NCBI RefSeq assembly: GCF_018919145.1
Contig: NZ_JAHLQJ010000001.1
Location: forward strand, 467,193 to 531,192
Length of the DNA: 64,000 nucleotides
Direction of reading: 5' to 3'
Origin: Paenibacillus brevis
GTDB lineage: Bacteria; Bacillota; Bacilli; Paenibacillales; Paenibacillaceae
Part shown: piece after piece, positions 45,726 to 54,864 of the stretch
How the letters are laid out: the number at the start of each line of letters is the position of its first letter
Position numbering within the stretch: the stretch's first letter is position 1
Made by a program: the position numbers and the translations under genes
Notes under the pieces: generated by a model
Seen by the model: only the letters and a program-made list of their open reading frames with translations
What the model was told of the DNA's origin: nothing
Databases searched by the model: none

Positions 45726-46984
45726 TTCGCTTCTCTCCCCTCAATGTATTTCAGTTGATACAATAACCAGATAAAGGGCTCATCCACCCGGATCGGGCTG
45801 ACAACGCCCTGAAGCTTCTGGTCGATGGGGTTGCTGCCAAGCGCGGAGACGGCAAAATACGCCGTGTTCTTGAAGTAAACATCCATCGTTCCCTTGAAGG
45901 GCCGATCCACCTTTTCAATGAAGCGCCGGATTTCACCGTCGATATTCTCAAATTCGGTAATATTGAACGTCTTCCGGTGCACCACATTGTTGAAGACGTT
46001 ACTGTTCGACTTAATGTATTCTCCGTCCTCATCACTGAGCGCACGAAGCATATCGCTCTTCGTCAAGACGACGGCCGTAGGAATATCGGTCTTCCCCTTA
46101 TCCTCGTAAGCGATGAAATCCCCGAACATGGTCAGAACGACATCGCGCGGCTCATCGTACTGGGATACCCATTCTCCCGGCTCGGTGCCAAGATTGATCC
46201 GGATTCGTTCCCGGATGGAACGGATTTGCAGCGGGTCGACCATGAATAAAATACCGGAGGAATTCTTAATATGCTGCCCCTGCAGACCAAGATAGTCCTG
46301 ATCCACCATGCCCTCACCGGCTACATCGAAGAACACCAGTGTCAGCGGCGGTTTACTCTCGTCCTTGAAGACGAATTGGAAAATAAACGGCTCTTGCATC
46401 CTCTCCTTCTGGGTAGAAGCAAGCAGATCGCCCCGCTCAAATAAAGGCTCCTCATACATGCTGCGGAACTTTCGGCTAATCTCCGCATTTAGCGGCATAC
46501 ATGCCGCCTCGAAATGATCCGCGGTCGTATTTTGCAGCGTATGGATCAACGAGGTCATATAGACCGATTTCCCTACCTGGGAAGCTCCAATAATAGAAAT
46601 GATATTGCTCGGCACTTTGCCTGCCGTGACCGGCAGCTCGTTGTGGCAATGCGGGCACAGTCTGCGCCGGGTCACAATGCCATAGCGGTCGTTCAGTCCG
46701 ATCAGGACATGATCCGAGTAAATATGATGCTCTTCCGGCACCTGTCTCGGGTGGATAATCGCCTCCAGATCATAGACCGTATCCAATCCGAAGCGCTCCC
46801 GGTATTTATTCAGTTGCTCATCTTCACCCAGCGCGTAATCCTCATCGTCCTCCCGATGATGGGCTGCACGGAATACGACAGCCTCGGGTGAAAATTTGCT
46901 GAAGCAAAATGGACAGACAATATCGTAAAATAACGGACGCGGAGCATCCTGCGTTTTTTTCTTAAAAAGTTCAAAAAGGCCCAT
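45722..46984 (-). CDS. P-loop GTPase with N-terminal zinc ribbons (DO-GTPase2-like)
   Basis: The 420-residue protein has CPFC (C24, C27) and CPHC (C110, C113), which could bind zinc together. A GTPase domain with Walker A GASQVGKS (133-140), G3 DVAG (D220-G223) and G4 TKSD (308-311) follows. The layout matches the DO-GTPase2 family known from predicted NTP-dependent bacterial systems together with GAP1-type proteins. AAGGAGG precedes the ATG. It lies immediately upstream of the GAP1-like gene with overlapping codons. Likely a regulatory switch at the membrane. Confidence 0.78.
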   Translation of the reverse strand: MGLFELFKKKTQDAPRPLFYDIVCPFCFSKFSPEAVVFRAAHHREDDEDYALGEDEQLNKYRERFGLDTVYDLEAIIHPRQVPEEHHIYSDHVLIGLNDRYGIVTRRRLCPHCHNELPVTAGKVPSNIISIIGASQVGKSVYMTSLIHTLQNTTADHFEAACMPLNAEISRKFRSMYEEPLFERGDLLASTQKERMQEPFIFQFVFKDESKPPLTLVFFDVAGEGMVDQDYLGLQGQHIKNSSGILFMVDPLQIRSIRERIRINLGTEPGEWVSQYDEPRDVVLTMFGDFIAYEDKGKTDIPTAVVLTKSDMLRALSDEDGEYIKSNSNVFNNVVHRKTFNITEFENIDGEIRRFIEKVDRPFKGTMDVYFKNTAYFAVSALGSNPIDQKLQGVVSPIRVDEPFIWLLYQLKYIEGREAN

Positions 46985-47010
46985 GGTCCATTCCTCCTTC
47001 AGGCTTGCAA

Positions 47011-47649
47011 CTACTGTGCAATAAGCTCATAAAATTGCCCGTACTTGCGGCCATCCGTAAAGAACAGCCGGACATAATCGTTCTTGCCCACCTCAATGAC
47101 AGGCAGGATGTTTTTTCCCGGGACAAAGTCGTGCAGGAAGTGGTACACCGTGCCATCCTCCTTATTCGCAGGATAGCCGCCCTGCTTCTTCACATAGCAG
47201 AGCACATCCTTCGCAACCGCCGCCTCGGCCATCACTTGGATCTGAATACTCTTGTACTTGCGGAACAAGTTGTTCTTCTGGGAGATCGTATAGAAAATGC
47301 GGGCCCGGCCGGCATTTACAGTCAACCGGTTCCTTCCATCCTGTTGAAGGACAAGCTCCAGTTCATCCTCCTCCATCAGACCGGCATAGACGGTGTACTG
47401 CACCTGTCCGATCTCTTCGAGACGATCCCGATAGCCGCCGGAGGCCTTGTATTCCTCGCGCGTATACAGCTTCAGGTCTTCTTCGTCAGGGATCCTGTCG
47501 GCGGCGCTATCAGAGACCGGACCCTTGTGAATGTATACAGCCTGAACCCCTTCGGGCCAGCGCCAGCGCAGGCATACCCGGTCCTCATCCAAGCTGTGGG
47601 TCATATCCCGGATGGCCGGGGTGGATGATGTAGCGTCAATAACCCGCAT
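47011..47649 (-). CDS. Small beta-rich protein of the tubulin/GTPase locus
   Basis: The 212-residue soluble protein has no signal or membrane segment. The N-terminal half has an FN3/Ig-like strand pattern (VCLRWRWPEGVQAVYIHKG..YKASGGYRDRLEE..QYTVYAG). The second half repeats a beta-sandwich-like pattern. I do not recognise a family. It lies between the membrane VWA gene (22 bases) and the GTPase gene (26 bases), so it is part of the operon, possibly as an adaptor. GGAGGAGAGAGG precedes the ATG; upstream in-frame codons overlap the VWA gene. Confidence 0.6.
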   Translation of the reverse strand: MRVIDATSSTPAIRDMTHSLDEDRVCLRWRWPEGVQAVYIHKGPVSDSAADRIPDEEDLKLYTREEYKASGGYRDRLEEIGQVQYTVYAGLMEEDELELVLQQDGRNRLTVNAGRARIFYTISQKNNLFRKYKSIQIQVMAEAAVAKDVLCYVKKQGGYPANKEDGTVYHFLHDFVPGKNILPVIEVGKNDYVRLFFTDGRKYGQFYELIAQ

Positions 47650-47671
47650 ATTCCTCTCTCCTCCTTGGGTT

Positions 47672-48955
47672 CTAGAATCCCCGGTTCTGGTTCTCGCCCT
47701 GACGTCTGCCGACCGCATTTCCTGCGGATCTCACACCGCCGAATCTGCTGCGGCGTTCCGATATTCGGGGCTGGTTATCCTTGACTGGCACCACGAGCGT
47801 GAACAGGGCAATGACGGCGGCCAGGATCAGGCAAGCCAACAGGCGAATGATCCCATCCGGGAAGTCAGCTCCGGATAGTCCGAACTCCAGAAGCAGTCCG
47901 GCCAGGATGCCTCCTGTGGCACCGCCGATGCTGAAGCTCTTGGCAAGATGGCGGTTATCAAACAGGATCCCTAAGCCCAGTCCAAGCGCAGCACCGAGCA
48001 GGATCACGAACACAATGCGAAGAATCATATAATAGCTGCTATTCTGTGTAACCCCGGTCCGTTCGGTAACCAGCGTCCGCTCTCCGATGTTGTCATAGAT
48101 TTTCTGGAAGGCAAAGGATAGTTGATCTGCCTCGCTCACATCCTGATATTGTCCGCCTGTAGCGGCTGCAATCTCTTTCAAGAGATCGGAGCCCTCCGGA
48201 TTGTCCAAGCCGAGTCCAATCGTGTTGACCGCCACTCCGCTGCTTTGATATTCACGAAGCACACCGGAAGGGTCCACCTCGCTGAATCCGTCGGACAGCA
48301 GAATGACAAGCGTTCCGCGCCGGGAGGTGCTTCGTCCCTGAATCTGCTCCATCGCCTCGTTTAGAGCGAGATTAAAGTTCGTCCCGCCCTGCATCGGCTC
48401 CATCTCATCCAGTCGGGTGTATACCTCATTTTTAACTTCCTGATTCTTCAATCTTACAAAAGGCTGCAGCAGCTGCACTCTGTCATCGAAGACGACAATC
48501 GCCGCTTCCTTGTCCTGATTCATCTTTTCGATCAGCATTTTGGTTGCTTCATATCGGTCGCCATTCGGGTCATTGAGATCCATGCTGCCTGAATCGTCAA
48601 TCACGAACACAATGTTCTTAACCTGCTTCGCCCCGTTCAGGTTCAATTCATAGACAAACTCCAGGAGCGTCCCCAGCGCAAAGAGCAGCACCAGCGTCGC
48701 AGGCACCAGCAGCTTCCATGAAGCACCGACATATCTCTGGCGCCAGGACGAGCCGTTCAGGCGAGGCTTGACCATCTCTGCGATCAGGCATGACAATCCG
48801 ACACATAGTGCAAGAATGCCAAAGTATAGCCCTATCAGGACGATGCCCGGCATCTCTCCGGATAGCTGATACAGCAGCACTTCGCCGATCCCAAAGCCGA
48901 TGGCCCCTCCGATCAGACTGAACAGCAGCAGGAGCAAATTGATTTTTCTCGTCAT
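47672..48955 (-). CDS. Membrane protein with central VWA domain
   Basis: The 427-residue protein has three N-terminal membrane helices (about 5-30, 36-60, 82-103) and a VWA domain with intact MIDAS DDSGS (D120, S122, S124), GGTNFN and LLSDGFSE. Three C-terminal helices (about 328-400) and a basic tail follow. VWA domains bind partners through Mg2+. It is the second VWA protein in the operon, the other being at 54865. Confidence 0.85.
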   Translation of the reverse strand: MTRKINLLLLLFSLIGGAIGFGIGEVLLYQLSGEMPGIVLIGLYFGILALCVGLSCLIAEMVKPRLNGSSWRQRYVGASWKLLVPATLVLLFALGTLLEFVYELNLNGAKQVKNIVFVIDDSGSMDLNDPNGDRYEATKMLIEKMNQDKEAAIVVFDDRVQLLQPFVRLKNQEVKNEVYTRLDEMEPMQGGTNFNLALNEAMEQIQGRSTSRRGTLVILLSDGFSEVDPSGVLREYQSSGVAVNTIGLGLDNPEGSDLLKEIAAATGGQYQDVSEADQLSFAFQKIYDNIGERTLVTERTGVTQNSSYYMILRIVFVILLGAALGLGLGILFDNRHLAKSFSIGGATGGILAGLLLEFGLSGADFPDGIIRLLACLILAAVIALFTLVVPVKDNQPRISERRSRFGGVRSAGNAVGRRQGENQNRGF

Positions 48956-48991
48956 CTTGTTTGCTTCCTTTCCAAATGAAATAAGGAGCTG

Positions 48992-51370
48992 TTAACGAAG
49001 CTCAGGCAGTCTGGCCGGATCCAACCCATGGAGTTCATAACCATTCGCAACGTAGCTCTCGTAATACACCTTGCCGTTCCGGTAGTACATCAGATCCTCC
49101 AAATGGAATCCGCCCATCAGATTCAGCTTCACAACCCCGCTGCTCCGCTTCTCATGCACCCCGCCCAGCTTATAAATTCTTGAAGACTCATCCACGCTGA
49201 ATACATAGCGGACAAATTCGCTCTCCATATCACCGAAGACGTACTTCTCCTCGTAGCGATGCTCCTGCGTATAATCATACAGGCGCAATTGAATAGCCGC
49301 TCGGTCCTCCAAGGTTCGATACAATTTCTTGAATAGGTCATCCTTCGACAGAACTTCCTTGTTGTTGTATTCAATCGTGACGTTCGAGCGCTGCAGCAGT
49401 TCCTCCTCGAAGGAGAGCTTAAAATAAGGGGAGGTCAGGATATGCTCCCGGCATACCTTTATCAGCTTCGATAAAAAGCCCTCGGTTCCTTGCTCCAGCA
49501 GTTCCCTTTGGTTCCCAAGCAGCCGATCCTCGAAAAAGGCTCCCGATCCCCGTTTTGCCTTCAACTCATCCGTGACACGCTTGGTCACCAGCTCGTAATA
49601 CTCCATGATGTTCTGGCCGATGTAATCATCAGCCCAAGTTACGCTTTCCTGGGCAGATGCTCTCAACTGCTGCTCCAGCTTCTCGAACTGATGTATTTTC
49701 GCCTCGCAGCGTTTATGGAATGCTTCAATCTCCGCCTCGTATCTGGAGATCAGCTTCATCTTGATTTCCAGCATCAATAGATCGCGCTTTCGATAATAAA
49801 TGCTTCGGAATAGCTCGGAGATGAAGCTTCGCACATTACGCTTATCCATGAACGGCACCTTCTTGAAAGAAAGCTGCTCCACTCTTCCCTCATAGGCCTG
49901 TTCCAGCTCGAAACGCGCCAGCTCCAGCTCACGCTGGGTCTCCCGATACAGATTCTGCACGTAAGGAAGCATTCCGCCCTCTTCTTTGCGTTCTCCGGTC
50001 CAATGATACAGCTGGAATAGGCCAATCATCGGCATTGCCGACGTGCGGCTACGCAGCTCGTTCTCCAGCTTAGCCGCTACATCCATCTGCTCTAGTCCGC
50101 GCCGCGCCGGGTCCTCATAATTACTCCGGAAGAAGGCTCGGCAGCCTTCCCCATACAGGGCCTGTTCGGCTTCGCGAAGCGACATTTGGCGAAGGGAGGC
50201 ATAGCTTACCTCATGCGTCATGAGCGCATGCATCTCGGAAATCGCCTCGACATCGGGCACTAGCCGTGCAGCCTGCTCCTCGAAGCCTGCCGGATGCACG
50301 CCGAACATGCTCAGCTTCTCCTGCTCGCCGACCTCCGGTTCCGCCGCCATATCTGCCTTGACCTGACGGAGGAAGTGATACAGCACCACCAGTGCAATCG
50401 ACTGGTTCGGCCTCTTCACCTTAGCCATCCCCGCCGAGACATATCCTTGACGGCCCGATTCCGTCATTACATTATTTTTGAACGAAGTGTTATTGTAGCT
50501 GCCGCTCCCGGGGCCAAAGACTTGCTCCTTGTATTTTCTGTTCTTAAGCAGACTGATATGGCTGATCATCTCATAGCTGCCCTGTAGCTCGTCTGCAGAC
50601 AACAAGCCCCGCTCATTGCGATCGGATAACACATAGACCAGATCAAAGAGCGGCGAGGCCTGATGCGTCACCGGAATGGAGATCCCGTCCTCTGTAACGT
50701 GCAGGGGGGCCGAGAAGCTGTAGTCAGGCTGCTGCATATAATCAAGCTCGCGTAAAAAGGCTACGCCCGCTGAGCTGCCATAGCCGAAAGCCTCCACCTG
50801 TTCCCGCTCGCTAATCAGTGCATACAGGTCCATCTGGACAGACTTGAAAGACTGGCCCAGGATCGACTTCGCCAACAGGGAAAGCTCCTGTACAAACACA
50901 TTAAGCGGGTCATCGACCCGCGTAATGACAGAGAGATGGATCCGGTCGAACGAAGCATATAACCGTCCGTACTCCGCAATATGGCTGCTGACCTGACGGA
51001 GCGTCCGGTTCAGCTCGAACCAGCCTTGCCCGCTGTCATACAGCTTCCGGTACAGCTCGGCGCGAGCCTTCTTGGGGTCGTTGCCGCCTCCCTCGGTTCC
51101 TGCAAGAACATGGTGCTTAACCGCAGGGGACTCCTCTGCTTGCACAGAGGCTCCTCCTGCGGTCGTCACCCACAAATACATGACACCGCGGCTGTTATCC
51201 CACTTGCGGTCATGAATTTCTTTCATCGCCCCGATGGCCTCGCCTGCCTTGTCTCCAATAAACAAGTACAGGGCAGGATAATGGATACTGCTCTGGTCAT
51301 CGCCCTGTCCGGCCAGCCGCTCCTCGGCGCGGTCATAATCAGGTGCAAATTGCTCCAACTGCTGCTTCAT
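48992..51370 (-). CDS. Large soluble protein of unknown family next to the tubulin-like gene
   Basis: The 792-residue protein has no membrane segment. The N terminus (YPALYLFIGDKAGEAIGAM.., then IHLSVITRVDDPLNVFVQEL, SLLAKSILG) has a Rossmann-like alternation that could be a degenerate tubulin-like fold without the GGTGSG loop. The second half is helical and charged (RRETQRELELARFELEQAYEGR, KMKLISRYEAEIEAFHKRCEAKIHQFEKLEQQL), likely coiled coil. Its start lies three bases after the tubulin-like stop, so the two are translationally linked and are plausible partners. I do not recognise a named family. Confidence 0.65.
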   Translation of the reverse strand: MKQQLEQFAPDYDRAEERLAGQGDDQSSIHYPALYLFIGDKAGEAIGAMKEIHDRKWDNSRGVMYLWVTTAGGASVQAEESPAVKHHVLAGTEGGGNDPKKARAELYRKLYDSGQGWFELNRTLRQVSSHIAEYGRLYASFDRIHLSVITRVDDPLNVFVQELSLLAKSILGQSFKSVQMDLYALISEREQVEAFGYGSSAGVAFLRELDYMQQPDYSFSAPLHVTEDGISIPVTHQASPLFDLVYVLSDRNERGLLSADELQGSYEMISHISLLKNRKYKEQVFGPGSGSYNNTSFKNNVMTESGRQGYVSAGMAKVKRPNQSIALVVLYHFLRQVKADMAAEPEVGEQEKLSMFGVHPAGFEEQAARLVPDVEAISEMHALMTHEVSYASLRQMSLREAEQALYGEGCRAFFRSNYEDPARRGLEQMDVAAKLENELRSRTSAMPMIGLFQLYHWTGERKEEGGMLPYVQNLYRETQRELELARFELEQAYEGRVEQLSFKKVPFMDKRNVRSFISELFRSIYYRKRDLLMLEIKMKLISRYEAEIEAFHKRCEAKIHQFEKLEQQLRASAQESVTWADDYIGQNIMEYYELVTKRVTDELKAKRGSGAFFEDRLLGNQRELLEQGTEGFLSKLIKVCREHILTSPYFKLSFEEELLQRSNVTIEYNNKEVLSKDDLFKKLYRTLEDRAAIQLRLYDYTQEHRYEEKYVFGDMESEFVRYVFSVDESSRIYKLGGVHEKRSSGVVKLNLMGGFHLEDLMYYRNGKVYYESYVANGYELHGLDPARLPELR

Positions 51371-51373
51371 GTC

Positions 51374-54300
51374 TTATTTCAACCTTTTCCGGATATCATT
51401 CAGTTGAGTTGCAATCTCTTTGTAGAATTGATACATATCCTGGCCGTTGGCCAGCTCGACCTTCTCATATTCCAGCGCATCCCGCGCTTCAAGGAAGTTC
51501 ACGGTCAATTCATCCAGCTTGGACAGCAGCGGTGTGATATCCTCGGAGGAAGTCATTTCATTCGCACGGCGCGAGGATTTCCGCAAGAGTGCGCTCCGGC
51601 TCTTATCATCCAGTCCCCGGAAGTGAACAAACACCTCATACTCGGCATAATTGCGCGTCTTCATCAGATTCGCGAACGGCTCCCAGGCCTCTTCCTCGGC
51701 ATCGCGGTCATAGACATACAGAGCACCCTTCTTCACGATGGTACTGGTGTACATCGCTTCAAGGAATTGCTCCAGCAGCTTCTCCTCATCCCGGAATTGT
51801 CCGAGCAGGCTCTCCAGCTTCGCAGCCATCTCCTGAATGGCCGTGTATTTCGCCAGTTCTACGCGTACGGCTTGAATCAGCTCCGGCGAACGGATCAGAT
51901 TCTCCTGGGCCATCTCCTCGTTAATGCTGCCGAAAATATCCTTCGAAGCTACGAGCTCCAGTCCATCGGACAAGAGACGCTTCAGCTCGGTATAGGCTGC
52001 TTTCACCTCACCCAAGTTCGGCTTCGGCGCATCCAGACGCATGTCGTATTTCTGCAGCTGCTTATTCAGATCGAACGGCACAGTCTGCACTACGGCATAA
52101 CGGCTGCTTGTATTCTGATCCATGCTCTTCTCGACAATCACCTTGAACTCGCGGGCGCTGGCAAATTCCCCACGTACCCGGGAGTTGTAGCTCTTCACCC
52201 GCGGATTCATATAGACATCGCCCCAGGATCTTTCCGGAATCGGAGAAGGCAGATACGTCCAGTTGTTCTTCTCGGTCTGAACCAGATGGCGTCCAATGCC
52301 TTCTTTCTCCAGAATCGTACGCTCGTAGCTCTCCTCGTACACCTTCAGCGGGGTGTAGACAAAGAGCGGGACTCCGTTCCGGGTGTTCAGCCAGAAGATC
52401 CGGTTCTTGACTTCACTTTCCTTAACGGTAAAATGCGATTTGCCTACCGCGTTATTCTGATAATTCCGAATTCCCTTTAGGATGCTTGGCGCCTGCACCG
52501 GCACCGATACAAAGCCCCAGGCCGGGAAATTCAGATTGCCCGTGCTGTTTGATAGATGGAAGACCGGTACGGCCTCTTCGTCCAGCTTGCTAGCAATCTG
52601 GCGCTCCACAAACTTCTCAATGGACTCATCCTGTCCGTATTTGATAATCAGGAATTCTTCCATCGACTTTGTAATCAAATCTCCGAACTTGTCACTGAGG
52701 AAGGAAGAAATCGAGTTGACGATATCAATTTCCTGCTCCTTGATCCATTGGCTGGAATGATTCAGCAGTTCAGAAGAGAAATCGCGAATCAGATCGTCGA
52801 CATCCTTTTGATCCATCAGTTGGTTGACCAGCTTGGAGATGTCAGGGACGCTCACCAGGTTCCAGTAATAGGTTTTGTTCCCCTTATGGTCGGTTTGCTC
52901 CTCGCCATTGATGAGAATGTCCCCGTTCTTGGCAAAAATCGAGCTAAGTGCATTCAGCACCTCAGTAAACACGTTGTAGATCCGATTATTCTCCGAGTTA
53001 AGCAATTCATACAGGTCTTCATAGAACTCGATTAATTGCTCGGTCCGCTCCACATCGGCATGAAGCCAATATTCGTTGATCTTTGCTTCAATATAGAAAT
53101 TCTTTTTCTTTTCCTTGGAGACGAAAGCGCTCTTCGCATCACCCAGCTTATCATTGGCTTGCTCCTGCGCAGCCTCAATATCGCGTGGAATGCGAAGCAG
53201 ATTCTCCCGTAAAGCCTCAATGTAAGACAGGATCATCTTCAAGAGGCAGAAGCCCTTCTCGGTATAGACAAGCCGGGACACATAGAACGGCCCTTGCTCC
53301 GGATGGAGGAACAAACGGCGGACCTGGTCACGGAACTGCTCCATGATTTCTCCCGGAAGCTGCTTCTTCGCCTTGATATATTCCTCGCGTGCCCGGGCCA
53401 GGAAGTTCTGCTCCAGCTCGGTATCAATGTTAACGACCTGCGATTTCACCACATTGGCATGACTCAACCTCTCGCTGTTCTCAAAGCCAGGAAGCGGCTC
53501 CGGTACGCGGGATTCAAAGGTCTTGGCCATGCTGTCCAGGTCCAGCCCCAGCTTGCGTGCAAACTTCTCCACATCCTCCTGGCTCGGAGCCTTATGGAAC
53601 ATGCCCTCCATCTTGTCAAACAAGCGGTAGGCGAGATACGTTGTCATCTCTTCAATCGGCAGTACCGCAGAAGAAGCCCCGATAATGTTGTATTCATAGT
53701 TAGCCGGATACTGCTTATTCATCTGCGCAATATTCGTACGAATGTTGCTGATATAGTCATGAATAGCAAACTCTTCGCCGGACTGCTTTTCCTCGCTGGC
53801 CATGAAGTTCGTAATGTTCTCGGCGGTGACGTTCATACAGTAGTCGTAAGCATTCTCCAGCAGCTTGCCCTCTGTATTTGTCGCAGAGATCAAATGGCAT
53901 AGATTAAACGGAGGTAATGGAGAGTTCACCGTCAAAATATTGCCGTACTGCTGCTTGAACCGTTCGCCGCGGCTATCGACGTTCATCCAGTAGTCGAGCT
54001 CCTTGAGCGCAGCATAACCGTTCTTCTTGATGTACTCCCGGGTATGCTCGCTTAAGCTCTTGTTCGAGAGATTGATATCCGGCGTAAACAAGTAACCCAG
54101 TGTGTTCACCCGGTCAATACCGGCTGAGCCATGGTCACGCTCAATAATTCCCCGCACAATATAGGCGATGTCCAGGAAGCAACCGCTGCCGGTTCCCCCC
54201 GACAAGCCGGTGAGCAGGAAGACCATCAGCTTTTTATTCGTGCCGACGGACAAGGTCTTGATCTTCTTATCGATCGCTTGGACAACTTGCGTAATCTTCG

Positions 54301-54763
54301 TGAACAAGAGCAGTCTGCCCGCTTGGCGGACACCGGCTGCGCCGTTCATGCCGTCCGTGATGCTCAGCTCAGGCGAGAGCCACTCCGTAATGTAAGGCTC
54401 CAGGATACTGCGGTTTTGCAGCAAGCCGCCGATCTCAGCATTCGACAGCAGAACAAATTCATTGATCGGGTCCAGTCCAATCCCTTTATACTTCTTCGTG
54501 CGGTCTTGTTCATTCGTCTCAAAGGCAAGGAACTCTACATTATCCGGCTTCTCGCGCTTCTTCTTGGACAGCGGATCCTCCGGCAGACGGAATCTGCGGT
54601 TAATCTGATATTTCAAACGAAGCAAAGCATCGATACCCGTCCCGCCAAGGCCGATAATCAGAATCGGGTTGTCGATCGTGTCGACCCGGATCTTGTCGCT
54701 GACAATACCGCCGCCTAAGGATACGTCCAATTGTTGAATATGCTCTCTTACTACGGGCTTCAT
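51374..54763 (-). CDS. Tubulin/FtsZ-like GTPase, giant form (Tubulin_2 type)
   Basis: The 1129-residue protein has GLGGTG (38-43) after a beta strand and the tubulin signature GGTGSG (189-194) in LLTGLSGGTGSGCFLDIAYI, the GTP-binding loops of the tubulin superfamily. Roughly 400 residues form the tubulin-like part. The remaining 700 are helical with a beta section near 800-900 and no membrane segment. This matches the uncharacterised Tubulin_2 family rather than FtsZ, TubZ or PhuZ. GGGGGAAACAGA precedes the ATG. It could form filaments or act as a nucleotide switch with the GTPase and VWA proteins of the operon. Confidence 0.85.
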   Translation of the reverse strand: MKPVVREHIQQLDVSLGGGIVSDKIRVDTIDNPILIIGLGGTGIDALLRLKYQINRRFRLPEDPLSKKKREKPDNVEFLAFETNEQDRTKKYKGIGLDPINEFVLLSNAEIGGLLQNRSILEPYITEWLSPELSITDGMNGAAGVRQAGRLLLFTKITQVVQAIDKKIKTLSVGTNKKLMVFLLTGLSGGTGSGCFLDIAYIVRGIIERDHGSAGIDRVNTLGYLFTPDINLSNKSLSEHTREYIKKNGYAALKELDYWMNVDSRGERFKQQYGNILTVNSPLPPFNLCHLISATNTEGKLLENAYDYCMNVTAENITNFMASEEKQSGEEFAIHDYISNIRTNIAQMNKQYPANYEYNIIGASSAVLPIEEMTTYLAYRLFDKMEGMFHKAPSQEDVEKFARKLGLDLDSMAKTFESRVPEPLPGFENSERLSHANVVKSQVVNIDTELEQNFLARAREEYIKAKKQLPGEIMEQFRDQVRRLFLHPEQGPFYVSRLVYTEKGFCLLKMILSYIEALRENLLRIPRDIEAAQEQANDKLGDAKSAFVSKEKKKNFYIEAKINEYWLHADVERTEQLIEFYEDLYELLNSENNRIYNVFTEVLNALSSIFAKNGDILINGEEQTDHKGNKTYYWNLVSVPDISKLVNQLMDQKDVDDLIRDFSSELLNHSSQWIKEQEIDIVNSISSFLSDKFGDLITKSMEEFLIIKYGQDESIEKFVERQIASKLDEEAVPVFHLSNSTGNLNFPAWGFVSVPVQAPSILKGIRNYQNNAVGKSHFTVKESEVKNRIFWLNTRNGVPLFVYTPLKVYEESYERTILEKEGIGRHLVQTEKNNWTYLPSPIPERSWGDVYMNPRVKSYNSRVRGEFASAREFKVIVEKSMDQNTSSRYAVVQTVPFDLNKQLQKYDMRLDAPKPNLGEVKAAYTELKRLLSDGLELVASKDIFGSINEEMAQENLIRSPELIQAVRVELAKYTAIQEMAAKLESLLGQFRDEEKLLEQFLEAMYTSTIVKKGALYVYDRDAEEEAWEPFANLMKTRNYAEYEVFVHFRGLDDKSRSALLRKSSRRANEMTSSEDITPLLSKLDELTVNFLEARDALEYEKVELANGQDMYQFYKEIATQLNDIRKRLK

Positions 54764-54864
54764 TCTGTTTCCCCCTGAATTCAATATGCAATACGATGCA
54801 AGATTCGACGTCGAATCAACCTCTTGAAACTCTTAGTGATCAAAAGCCTACTTTTTGAATACCT

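Noticed and set aside
50981..52480. A 499-codon open frame on the plus strand
   Set aside because: It lies antisense to the well-supported 792-residue and tubulin-like genes, has no ribosome site, and its product shows no family-like pattern.
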